This document shows positions 7,420 through 14,729 of a stretch of DNA of 34,521 bases, in pieces. The notes under the pieces were generated by a model. The model worked only from the letters and a program-made list of their open reading frames with translations, was not told the DNA's origin and did not search any database. Position numbers and translations under genes: made by a program. How positions within the stretch are numbered: position 1 is the stretch's first letter; the number at the start of each line of letters is the position of its first letter. Source of the stretch: Gemmatimonadota bacterium (GTDB taxonomy: Bacteria; Gemmatimonadota; Gemmatimonadetes; Gemmatimonadales; Gemmatimonadaceae); the NCBI GenBank assembly GCA_016871915.1, contig VHBP01000021.1, forward strand, positions 1-34,521, written 5' to 3'.

Positions 7420-8874
7420 CTATAGGTAGGGCGAGAAGAGTCGCGCGATCCCATCGCGGACCTTCGTCGAAAAGGGACGTCCGTCGAGCTCGGCCAGCGA
7501 GACCTCCCGACTCTCGGCGATCCGCGCCGCGGCGTGATCGTCGAGCGCACTGGCACAGGCCGCGCAGTAGAGCTCCACGTCGAGCTCGAAGTTGAGACGG
7601 AGGCTGCGTGGGTCCCAGTTGGTGGAGCCGACGAGGGCCCAGTGCCGATCGACCACCATCAGCTTGCTGTGATCGAAGGGCTTCGGCGACAGGAAGACGC
7701 GACACCCCGGTCGCAGGACCTGCCAGAGCTGCGCGGCGGCGGCCCACTGAACCGGGACGATGTTCACGTGCGCGGGGAGGACGATCCGCACCTCGACCCC
7801 ACGCAGGGCGGCGACCGAGAGGGCGGTGATCAGCCCTGGGTCGGGGAGGAAGTATGGCGTGACGATCGTGATTCGCTCCCGCGCCATGTCGATCGCCCCA
7901 TGCAGCACATGGGAGAGGACCTCGAGGTCGCCGTCGGGGCCGTCAGTGATCACACGGGCGATCGTTCCACCCTCGTCGGTCAGCTCGGGATACCAGGCCG
8001 GCCCATCGAGGATCTCCCCCGTGCTGAAGACCCAGTCCTCCGCGAAGGCGTCCTGGATCTGTGCGACGACAGGGCCGGTGATCCGGAAGTGTAGGTCACG
8101 CACCGGACTCTTCGGGCGGACGGCATGGAGATTGTCGCGGCGGATGTTGGTGCCGCCGGTGAAGGCGATGGCGCCATCGACGGTCAGGATCTTGCGATGG
8201 TTCCGCAGGTTGAAGAAGGCGAGTCCGGCGTGGCGCAGTTGCGGCGCGAAGAGCTCGGCTCGCACACCGGCCTTCCGGAGCGCGACGTGCGCGCGCGGCC
8301 AGGTGTAGAGCGACCCGAACCCGTCGACGAGGACGCGCACCTCGACCCGGCGGCGATGCGCGGCGATCAGCGCGTCGATGAAGGGCTGCCCCGCCTCGTC
8401 GGAGGCGAAGATATAGGTCGAGAGGGCGACCGAGCGCTGCGCGCCGTGGATCGCCTCGAGCATCGCGGGATAGCTCTCGTCGCCGTCGCGCAGCATGCGG
8501 ACCCGATTCCCCCCGACGATCGGACGGTCGGTCAGGCGGTCCCCGAGCTGGGACAGGGCGCGCAGGTGGGCATCGGCCAGGACCTCGCGCTTGGCGCGCG
8601 CGATCCGCATCGCCGCCGTGGTGCTCAGCGGGAGTTTGCGCCGCTGGCGATGGAGCTGGCTCGCCCGCCGTTTGATCCGATTGAGTCCGAAGGCCGCATA
8701 GACGACCGCCCCGACCCAGGGCGCCAGCCAGATGAGCCCGACCCAGCCGATCGCGGCGCGAACATCGCGCTTGCGCAGGATCGCATGCAAACTCGCCACG
8801 AGGCTCATCGCGAAGGCGAGGGCCCCGGCCGCGTAGGGCCACCAGGTGGGAGGGGAGGCGAGGAAGGCGCGCAC
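7420..8874 (-). CDS. cls: Cardiolipin synthase, phospholipase D family
   Basis: The 484-residue protein joins two phosphatidylglycerol molecules into cardiolipin and glycerol at the inner membrane. Two N-terminal membrane helices (about residues 10-30 and 42-62) form the PLDc_N region. Two phospholipase D catalytic motifs follow: H226-R-K228 with D233 in HRKILTVD, and H402-S-K404 with D409 in HSKLMVVD, each followed by the usual GGTNI/GSTNWD sequence. Length matches bacterial Cls. The start is a GTG at 8874. A GAGAGG sequence lies about 6 nt upstream as a possible ribosome site, and TACATT at 12 nt could be a -10 box, so the leader, if any, is very short. It is divergent from the Mo-hydroxylase operon and leads a leftward run with the miniprotein and symporter. 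Confidence 0.92.
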   Translation of the reverse strand: MRAFLASPPTWWPYAAGALAFAMSLVASLHAILRKRDVRAAIGWVGLIWLAPWVGAVVYAAFGLNRIKRRASQLHRQRRKLPLSTTAAMRIARAKREVLADAHLRALSQLGDRLTDRPIVGGNRVRMLRDGDESYPAMLEAIHGAQRSVALSTYIFASDEAGQPFIDALIAAHRRRVEVRVLVDGFGSLYTWPRAHVALRKAGVRAELFAPQLRHAGLAFFNLRNHRKILTVDGAIAFTGGTNIRRDNLHAVRPKSPVRDLHFRITGPVVAQIQDAFAEDWVFSTGEILDGPAWYPELTDEGGTIARVITDGPDGDLEVLSHVLHGAIDMARERITIVTPYFLPDPGLITALSVAALRGVEVRIVLPAHVNIVPVQWAAAAQLWQVLRPGCRVFLSPKPFDHSKLMVVDRHWALVGSTNWDPRSLRLNFELDVELYCAACASALDDHAAARIAESREVSLAELDGRPFSTKVRDGIARLFSPYL

Positions 8875-8930
8875 GGGGACCCTCTCAATGTACTTTCAGG
8901 GTATACCCCTGTCGCCCCGAGGAGCCGATC
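8875..8930. promoter_or_regulatory. Divergent promoter region with inverted repeat
   Basis: The 56-bp space separates cls (leftward) from the Mo-hydroxylase operon (rightward). CAGGG-TATAC-CCCTG at 8897-8911 is a 5-bp-arm inverted repeat whose centre also resembles a -10 region, and it could be an operator. A TANNNT box occurs on the plus strand (TACTTT 8891-8896) and on the minus strand (TACATT near 8887-8892). GAGGAG at 8918-8923 is the Shine-Dalgarno of the rightward operon, 7 nt before its ATG. Confidence 0.45.
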
Positions 8931-9440
8931 ATGGTCGTGACCTTCACCGTCAATGGGACCCCCCGCACCGCCGACGTCCCCGCCGACATGCCACTCCTCT
9001 GGGTGCTGCGCGACGTGCTCGACCTCAAGGGGACGAAGTTCGGCTGCGGCATCGCCCAGTGTGGCGCCTGCACCGTGCATCTCAACGGCGCCGCGACGCG
9101 CGCCTGTCAGATCCCTGCCTCCGCGGTGCAGGGACAGAAGATCACGACGATCGAAGGGCTCTCAACCGATGCCACGCACCCGCTCCAACTCGCGTGGCAG
9201 GAGCTCGACGTCCCGCAGTGCGGCTACTGCCAGGCCGGCCAGATCATGCAGGCCGCAGATCTCCTCACCAAGAATCCGAACCCGACCGACGCCGACATCG
9301 ACGCGGCGATGGTGGGGAATCTCTGCCGCTGCGCGACCTACCAGCGGATCCGCGAGGGGATCAAACGCGCCGCGGTGCTGAAGCGCGAGGGAACGAAGGC
9401 GACGCCGGCGCGTCCGGCGCGGCGCCCTGGGGAGGCGTGA
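8931..9440 (+). CDS. 2Fe-2S subunit of a molybdenum hydroxylase (IorA-like)
   Basis: This 169-residue protein is the small iron-sulfur subunit of a xanthine-dehydrogenase-family enzyme. The N-terminal plant-type ferredoxin cluster is bound by C-G-I-A-Q-C-G-A-C (residues about 43-51) plus a later Cys near 63. The C-terminal all-helical 2Fe-2S domain carries [10 protein letters not shown] and [11 protein letters not shown]. This two-cluster arrangement, without an FAD subunit gene beside it, is that of isoquinoline 1-oxidoreductase and related aldehyde oxidoreductases. Electrons pass from the Mo site of the next gene's product through these clusters to a periplasmic acceptor. It has no signal peptide and is presumably carried through the Tat system by its partner. 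A C-terminal Ala/Arg/Pro-rich tail extends about 20 residues beyond the domain. The next gene starts 3 bp after the stop. Confidence 0.93.
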   Translation: MVVTFTVNGTPRTADVPADMPLLWVLRDVLDLKGTKFGCGIAQCGACTVHLNGAATRACQIPASAVQGQKITTIEGLSTDATHPLQLAWQELDVPQCGYCQAGQIMQAADLLTKNPNPTDADIDAAMVGNLCRCATYQRIREGIKRAAVLKREGTKATPARPARRPGEA

Positions 9441-9443
9441 TCG

Positions 9444-11648
9444 ATGACCGACCGTCGCACCTTCCTCCGGGTCACCTCCCTCGCCGGCGGTGGCCTCCTG
9501 ATCGGCACACTGATCGATCTCGGCGGCGCCGCGCCCCTCTGGGCCGCTGAGCCGCTCACCGGGACGAACACCCCCTTCTCCCCGAACGCCTTCATCCGCA
9601 TCACCCCCGACGGCGCGATCACCATCGTCGCCAAGAACCCAGAGACGGGCCAGGGGATCAAGACGATGCTCCCGATGCTGATCGCCGAAGAGCTCGATGT
9701 CGAGTGGAAGGCGATCACGATCGAGCAGGCCCCGCTTGATGAGGCGAAGTACGGGCGGCAGTTCGAGGGGGGGAGCACCGCGACCCCCACGCAGTGGGAG
9801 CCGCTCCGGCGCGCCGGCGCCGTCGGGCGTCAGCTGATGCTCGCCGCCGCCGCCCAGCAGTGGAAGATCCCCGTCGGCGAGTGCGTGACCGAGCCTGGCG
9901 TGGTCATTCACAAGACATCGGGCCGTCGAGTCACCTACGGGGCGCTCGCCACGGCCGCTGCTGCGCTTCCGGTCCCCGACCCCGCCTCGGTCCCGCTGAA
10001 GGATCCCACGACGTTCCGCATCATCGGGCGTCGGACCCCGAACGTCGACAATGCGAAGATCGTCCGCGGCGCACCGATCTTCGCGATCGACGTCACCGTG
10101 CCGGGGATGCTCCACGCGATCTACGAGAAGGCGCCGGTCTTCGGTGCCAAGGTCACGCGGGCGAATCTCGATGAGGTGAAGTCGGCGCCCGGCGTGCGAC
10201 AGGTCTTCGTGCTCGAGGGCGGCACCGCGCTCAACGGTCTCATGCCTGGCGTCGCGATCCTCGCCGACACCACCTGGCATGCCCAGGCCGCGCGTCGGCG
10301 TCTCCGTGTGAGCTGGGCCGCGCACCCCACCGCCTCGCAGAGCTCCGCCGACTTCGCCGCCAAGGCGGAATCGATGCTTGGTGGAGCGCCTGCGCGCGTG
10401 CTCCGCAGCGAGGGGGATGTGACTGGCGCCTTCGCGCGCGCCGCGAAGGTCGTCGAGGCACGCTACGAATATCCCTTCCTCGCCCACGCGACGATGGAGC
10501 CACAGACCTGCACCGCGCGCTTCGCCAACGGCGCGATGGAGATCTGGGCACCGAGCCAGACGCCAGAGAACGGCCGCCAACTCGTCGCGACCACGTTGGG
10601 GATCGCGCCCGCCGCGATCACCGTGCATCAGGTGCGCGGCGGCGGCGGCTTCGGTCGTCGCCTCAACAACGACTACATGGTCGAGGCCGCCGCGATCGCC
10701 AAGCAGGCCGGCGTCCCGGTGAAGCTCACTTGGAGCCGTGAGGACGACATCCGCCACGACTTCTATCGTCCCGCCGGTTGGCATGGGCTCCGCGGTGCGC
10801 TCGACGCCGACGGCCGCATCATCGGGTGGAGCGATCACTTCGTCACCTTCGGCGAAGGGGAACGCTTCGCCCCCTCCGCGGGGATCACGCCGACGGAGTT
10901 CCCTGCCCTCTTCGTCCCGCACTTCTCGCTCGGGAGCTCGGTGATCCCCCTCGGGGTCCCGACCGGCGCGTTGCGCGCCCCGACCAGCAACGCAATCGCC
11001 TTCGTCTTCCAGTCGTTCATCGACGAGCTCGCACGTGCGGCGGGGAAGGATCCCATCGCGATGCGCCGACAGCTGCTGCAACAGGTGCAGAAGCCCGAGA
11101 GCGGGGCGATGCCCGCTGGCGTCATGGATCCCTCGCGCATGCTCGGCGTGCTCGACCTCGTTGCTGAGAAGTCGGGATGGGGAAAGCGCACGCTGCCCAA
11201 GGGGAGCGGGATGGGGGTCGGCTTCCACTTCAGCCACCGCGGTTACTTCGCCCATGTGGCGGAGGTACGGGTCAGCAAGAGCGGCGACGTGAAGGTCGTG
11301 AAGGTCTGGGCCGCCGGTGATGTCGGGAGCACGATCATCAATCCGAGCGGGGCCGAACAGCAGGTGCAGGGCTCGGTCCTCGACGGACTCGGTGAAGCGC
11401 TCAAGCAGGAGATCACCATCGATGGCGGGCGCGTGGTCCAGGGGAACTTCAACGACTTCGAGCTCCTGCGAATCCCAGAGGCCCCACCGGTCGAGGTGCA
11501 CTTCCGCACGACGGATTTCCCGCCGACGGGGATGGGGGAGCCCGCGCTCCCGCCGGTGATCCCCGCGCTCACCAATGCGATCTTCGCCGCGACGGGGAAG
11601 CGCGTGCGGTCGTTGCCGCTCTCGCGGCACGATCTCAGTTGGTCGTGA
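9444..11648 (+). CDS. Mo-cofactor subunit of periplasmic aldehyde/isoquinoline oxidoreductase (IorB-like)
   Basis: The 734-residue large subunit binds the molybdopterin cytosine dinucleotide cofactor and hydroxylates an aldehyde or N-heteroaromatic carbon with water as oxygen source. A Tat signal (TDRRTFLRVTSLAGGG, residues 2-17, then a hydrophobic run ending near PLWAAEP) shows export. Motifs of the family include VRGGGGFGRR (Mo-cofactor binding), MEPQTCTARF and the catalytic-Glu segment PTGMGEPALPP with E699. Length fits IorB (about 700-760). It sits 3 bp after the iron-sulfur subunit gene and 28 bp before xdhC, in one operon. The substrate is unknown. The absence of an FAD subunit means electrons go to a cytochrome or quinone rather than NAD. 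Confidence 0.93.
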   Translation: MTDRRTFLRVTSLAGGGLLIGTLIDLGGAAPLWAAEPLTGTNTPFSPNAFIRITPDGAITIVAKNPETGQGIKTMLPMLIAEELDVEWKAITIEQAPLDEAKYGRQFEGGSTATPTQWEPLRRAGAVGRQLMLAAAAQQWKIPVGECVTEPGVVIHKTSGRRVTYGALATAAAALPVPDPASVPLKDPTTFRIIGRRTPNVDNAKIVRGAPIFAIDVTVPGMLHAIYEKAPVFGAKVTRANLDEVKSAPGVRQVFVLEGGTALNGLMPGVAILADTTWHAQAARRRLRVSWAAHPTASQSSADFAAKAESMLGGAPARVLRSEGDVTGAFARAAKVVEARYEYPFLAHATMEPQTCTARFANGAMEIWAPSQTPENGRQLVATTLGIAPAAITVHQVRGGGGFGRRLNNDYMVEAAAIAKQAGVPVKLTWSREDDIRHDFYRPAGWHGLRGALDADGRIIGWSDHFVTFGEGERFAPSAGITPTEFPALFVPHFSLGSSVIPLGVPTGALRAPTSNAIAFVFQSFIDELARAAGKDPIAMRRQLLQQVQKPESGAMPAGVMDPSRMLGVLDLVAEKSGWGKRTLPKGSGMGVGFHFSHRGYFAHVAEVRVSKSGDVKVVKVWAAGDVGSTIINPSGAEQQVQGSVLDGLGEALKQEITIDGGRVVQGNFNDFELLRIPEAPPVEVHFRTTDFPPTGMGEPALPPVIPALTNAIFAATGKRVRSLPLSRHDLSWS

Positions 11649-11676
11649 CGGTCTCTCGCGTCGGGCGACCGGCGGC

Positions 11677-12765
11677 ATGAAGCACTGGTTCGAGTCGCGA
11701 CAGGTCCTCGCCGCGCTCGCGGAGGCGCAGCGGGCGGGCCAAGCTGCGGCACTCGCGACGGTAATCCGTGTGCGTGGCTCGGCGTATCGGCACGCGGGGG
11801 CCAAGCTCGTGGTGCTCGCCGATGGGAGCGCCGTCGGCAATGTGAGCGGGGGATGTCTCGAGGGGGATGTGCGCGAGACGGCACTCCGAGTGATCGCTAC
11901 GGGGCGTGCGGAGCGTCGCACCTACTGCGGCGGGACCGATGAGATCTTTGCCTGGGACCTCGGCGTCGGCTGCGAAGGGGAGGTGGAGGTGTCGATCGTG
12001 CCGGTGACCGATGCTTGGTCGGCGGAGCGACAGGCACTCGTGCGCGAGGATTCGTTCGTGGTGCTTACGCCGCTCGTTGCGGGCGATGACCGTCGCGATG
12101 ACCGTCGCCATGGCACGGCGCCGCTGGTGCCATCACGCGGCGTGAGCGGGTCCGCTCGGCGCGTGATGACCGGAGCGGCCGCCGCCGAGTGGATCGCGGA
12201 GGGGTCGCGCCTCGTGACGATCGAAGGGCGCGAGTGGTTCGTCGATGTGCTCACGCCGCCGCCGCGCCTCCTCGTGGTGAGTGGCGGCGACGATGCGGTG
12301 CATGTCGCACGGCTGGCCGATGGCGTGGGACTGCGTGTGGTCGTCGCCGATCGCCGCCCGGGGCTGTTGGCTCCTGAGCGCTTTCCAGCATCGGTGCGCC
12401 GCATCGAGAGCGATGCGATCCACCTCATGGAACATCTCGTGCTCACACCCGATGACTTCTCGGTGGTGATGACGCATCACTACGGGGACGACACCGCCTA
12501 CCTGCGTGCCCTCCTCGCGAGCCAGGTCGGCTACGTCGGGATGCTCGGCCCACGCGCACGGACCGAGCGGATCCTGGGCATACTACGCGCCGAGGGGCCG
12601 ATCGATGCATCACGGCTCTATGGCCCGGTCGGACTCGACATCGGGACCGATGGAGCAGAACAGGTGGCCGTCGCGATCCTCGCCGAGATCCTCGCGGTGC
12701 GCAGTGGGCGTGCGCCGCGGTCGCTGCGGGAGCGTCGCGCCCCGATCCACTCCACGCATGCGTAG
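11677..12765 (+). CDS. XdhC/CoxI-family molybdenum cofactor maturation protein
   Basis: The 362-residue product belongs to the XdhC family, which binds the cytosine-dinucleotide form of the Mo cofactor, helps its sulfuration and hands it to the hydroxylase. The N-terminal XdhC/CoxI domain shows GSAYRHAGAKLVV and NVSGGCLEGDV (about residues 30-70). The C-terminal Rossmann-type domain begins RLLVVSGGDDAVHVARLA (near residue 196), where most homologues have GAGHDA. It then shows VVMTHHYGDD and GYVGMLGPRART. The ATG at 11677 is chosen because the upstream 34 codons overlap the preceding gene. The last 8 bp overlap the next gene. Its place in the operon with IorAB-like subunits makes it a dedicated chaperone for that enzyme. 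Confidence 0.9.
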   Translation: MKHWFESRQVLAALAEAQRAGQAAALATVIRVRGSAYRHAGAKLVVLADGSAVGNVSGGCLEGDVRETALRVIATGRAERRTYCGGTDEIFAWDLGVGCEGEVEVSIVPVTDAWSAERQALVREDSFVVLTPLVAGDDRRDDRRHGTAPLVPSRGVSGSARRVMTGAAAAEWIAEGSRLVTIEGREWFVDVLTPPPRLLVVSGGDDAVHVARLADGVGLRVVVADRRPGLLAPERFPASVRRIESDAIHLMEHLVLTPDDFSVVMTHHYGDDTAYLRALLASQVGYVGMLGPRARTERILGILRAEGPIDASRLYGPVGLDIGTDGAEQVAVAILAEILAVRSGRAPRSLRERRAPIHSTHA

Positions 12766-13354
12766 TGGTCTGCGGATCGGCGCGGTGATCCTCGCGGCGG
12801 GGGCCTCCCGCCGGATGGGGGCCGACACCAATAAGCTCCTCCTCCCGATCGATGGCGTCCCGATGGTGCGCCGCACGGTACAACGGGTGCGCACCGCAGG
12901 GATCCACGACATCGTCGTCGTCACCGGCCATGAGGGGGCGCGGGTGCGCGACGCGCTCGCGGGAATCCCCTGCCACTTCGTCGAGAGCCCCGATCCCACC
13001 GGCCCGACGAGTGGGTCGCTCCACGCGGGACTCCGTGCGTTCGGTTCGGAGATCGACGCCACGATCGTGATGCTCGCCGACATGGTGCGGGTGACGACGG
13101 CGATGATCGCGACGCTCATGGCGTCGGCACGCACGGGGGATGCCCCGCTCGAGGTCTCGCGCTACGGCGACGTGCTCGCACCGCCCCTGCTCTTCCGTCG
13201 CGCGCTCTGGCCGGAGCTCCTCGCCTGGCAGGGCGAAGGGTGCGGGAAGGCGGTGGTGCGCGCCCATCTCGACGAGGCCAGCCTCCACGATTGGCGCCCT
13301 GAGGCGCTCGCTGACGTGGATACTCCCGAGGACTACGCGGCGCTCACGCGCTGA
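12758..13354 (+). CDS. MocA-like molybdenum cofactor cytidylyltransferase
   Basis: This 198-residue nucleotidyltransferase has the NTP-binding signature AVILAAGASRRMGADTNKLL (about residues 9-28) of the MobA/MocA group. In context it is most likely the CTP-specific MocA enzyme, which turns molybdopterin into the cytosine dinucleotide used by xanthine-dehydrogenase-family hydroxylases. Further features are VVVTGHEGARV and the divalent-metal-type Asp in MLADMV, where many homologues have GDMP or LADQP. A C-terminal DVDTPEDYAAL block is typical of the family. The start ATG overlaps the xdhC stop by 8 bp, so expression is coupled. The gene closes the four-gene operon and is followed by a hairpin. 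A general NTP transferase of another pathway is the less likely alternative. Confidence 0.87.
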   Translation: MRSGLRIGAVILAAGASRRMGADTNKLLLPIDGVPMVRRTVQRVRTAGIHDIVVVTGHEGARVRDALAGIPCHFVESPDPTGPTSGSLHAGLRAFGSEIDATIVMLADMVRVTTAMIATLMASARTGDAPLEVSRYGDVLAPPLLFRRALWPELLAWQGEGCGKAVVRAHLDEASLHDWRPEALADVDTPEDYAALTR

Positions 13355-13357
13355 ACA

Positions 13358-13376
13358 CTCGGCGTCCGGCGCCGAG
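13358..13376. terminator. Hairpin after the Mo-hydroxylase operon
   Basis: CTCGGCG (13358-13364) and CGCCGAG (13370-13376) form a perfect 7-bp stem with a 5-nt loop, 4 bp after the MocA stop and 9 bp before the convergent DCC gene. It is a likely bidirectional terminator or mRNA-end stabiliser, with no T-run. Confidence 0.5.
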
Positions 13377-13384
13377 CACGCCGC

Positions 13385-13846
13385 TCACTCGACGACCCGC
13401 GCGGCCTCATCCGGGCGAAAGACGACGCATACCTCACCCCGTCCGGCGAACCGATGACGGTTCCGCGCGATCACCCCGTAGACCGCATCACGAATCGGGC
13501 GCGGGACGAGCAGCCCAAGGGTGCCGAGTGCGCCCCAGACTCCGCCGAGGTAGCGGGCGGCATGGAGCGCCGCGGTGGAATGGGTGATGACCCGCTCTCG
13601 CGCGCCATCGGGCTCGACCCAGAGGAGCGAACTCACCTCGGCCAACCCCGGATGCCGGGCCTCGAGCGCACGCCCCGCCGCGCCCGCGCGCGGCGCGAAG
13701 CGGAGGGTGCGCCGCCGATGGTCACGTTCGAGGAGGAATCGCACAGAACGCGCACAGAAGGCGCAGGTCCCGTCGAAGTAGAGGATCGGACCCGCGGCCT
13801 CGGGGGACGCCGTGGATGCGCCGTGAGTCGCCAGCGGAGCGGTCAT
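13385..13846 (-). CDS. DCC-family thiol-disulfide protein
   Basis: The 153-residue product belongs to the DCC (DUF393) family of predicted thiol-disulfide oxidoreductases. The family signature DGTCAFCARSVRFLLERD gives D25, C28 and C31 in a DxxCxxC redox motif followed by a helix. The later WVEPDG and STAALHAARYLGG segments are also family-typical, and length is normal. The role is unproven; a thioredoxin-like redox function is suggested by family annotation. I chose the ATG at 13846 because it gives a short N-terminus and lies 5 nt after a TAAGAT box; longer starts would run into the divergent hydrolase gene. Only 17 bp separate it from that gene's start. Confidence 0.85.
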   Translation of the reverse strand: MTAPLATHGASTASPEAAGPILYFDGTCAFCARSVRFLLERDHRRRTLRFAPRAGAAGRALEARHPGLAEVSSLLWVEPDGARERVITHSTAALHAARYLGGVWGALGTLGLLVPRPIRDAVYGVIARNRHRFAGRGEVCVVFRPDEAARVVE

Positions 13847-13863
13847 CCTGCATCTTATCGCGT
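13847..13863. promoter_or_regulatory. 17-bp divergent leaderless promoter with overlapping -10 boxes
   Basis: Two divergent start codons (13846 minus, 13864 plus) are separated by only 17 bp. On the minus strand TAAGAT (13857-13852) lies 5 nt before ATG. On the plus strand CATCTT (13851-13856) lies exactly 7 nt before ATG. The two boxes overlap almost completely, like a shared bidirectional -10 element. Upstream promoter DNA for each gene must lie inside the other gene's coding sequence. Neither gene has room for a normal Shine-Dalgarno leader. Confidence 0.5.
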
Positions 13864-14715
13864 ATGACCCAGTCGGCGCCTCCCCTCCCGATGCACCCCA
13901 TGGCTGACGGGGTGCGTCTCGCCCTCCGCCACTGGGAGCCCACGGGCACACCAAGGGGCACCGTCCTCATCGTCCATGGACTCGGCGAGCACAGCGGACG
14001 CTACCCGCACGTGGCAGCGTACCTGACCGCTCGCGACTGGCGCGTGGTCGCCTACGACCTGCGTGGGCATGGACCGTCCGAGGGACGCCGCGGCAGCATC
14101 GCTCACGCCGACGATCACCTCCGTGACCTCACGACGATCGTCGACCTCGTCCGCTCCCGCCCTGACTACCTGGTCCCTGACACCAGACTCCTGTTGTTCG
14201 GGCATTCGATGGGTGGCGCCTTCGCCGCGCAGTTCATGGCCCGCGCGATCCGCTCCATCGACGGACTGATCCTCTCTTCCCCGGCACTCGATCCCGGACT
14301 GACCGCCTTCCAGCGTATGCAGCTTCGGCTGGGGATGGCACTGATGCCGGGACTCGCGCTCCCGAACCAACTCGCGGTCGACCGCCTCTCGCACGACCCC
14401 GCCGTGGTCGCCGATTACCAGGCGGATCCCCTGGTCCATGATCGGGTCACGCCGCGGCTCGCCCAAGCGATCGTCGATGCCGGCGAGGAGGTCATCGCGC
14501 AGGCGCCGCAGTGGCGCACCCCGACCCTCCTCCTCTGGGCCGGCGATGATCACAACGTCGCTCCGGCGGGTTCGGCCCGATTCGCCGCGCATGCCCCGAG
14601 CGATCAGGTCACTGCGCGGGTCTTTCCCGCGATGTATCACGAGATCTTTGCCGAGCCCGACGCCGACCTGGTCTTCACCGCCCTTGGCGACTGGCTCGAC
14701 CGTCGGTTCACCTGA
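13864..14715 (+). CDS. Alpha/beta hydrolase, monoacylglycerol-lipase-like
   Basis: This 283-residue cytoplasmic or membrane-associated hydrolase matches the Hydrolase_4 (monoacylglycerol lipase/lysophospholipase) group. The oxyanion segment is VHGLGEHSGRY (about residues 36-46). The nucleophile elbow is GHSMGG with S115, the acid is probably the Asp of LLWAGDDHNVAP, and the His is in FPAMYHEIF. The cap-domain stretch LSSPALDPGLTAFQ and VRSRPDYLVP fits the same group. It would release fatty acid from monoacylglycerols or lysophospholipids; the exact ester is unknown. The ATG at 13864 is preferred to a longer frame that would overlap the divergent gene. The lipoprotein amidohydrolase gene begins 14 bp after its stop, probably in the same transcript. 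Confidence 0.88.
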   Translation: MTQSAPPLPMHPMADGVRLALRHWEPTGTPRGTVLIVHGLGEHSGRYPHVAAYLTARDWRVVAYDLRGHGPSEGRRGSIAHADDHLRDLTTIVDLVRSRPDYLVPDTRLLLFGHSMGGAFAAQFMARAIRSIDGLILSSPALDPGLTAFQRMQLRLGMALMPGLALPNQLAVDRLSHDPAVVADYQADPLVHDRVTPRLAQAIVDAGEEVIAQAPQWRTPTLLLWAGDDHNVAPAGSARFAAHAPSDQVTARVFPAMYHEIFAEPDADLVFTALGDWLDRRFT

Positions 14716-14729
14716 GAACCCTCTTCACC

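Noticed and set aside
9162-11921. Very long minus-strand open frame (919 codons) opposite the Mo-hydroxylase large subunit
   Set aside because: It is an antisense shadow caused by GC-rich codon bias: the product is Arg/Asp/His-rich with no recognisable domain, while the plus strand encodes clear IorAB motifs.
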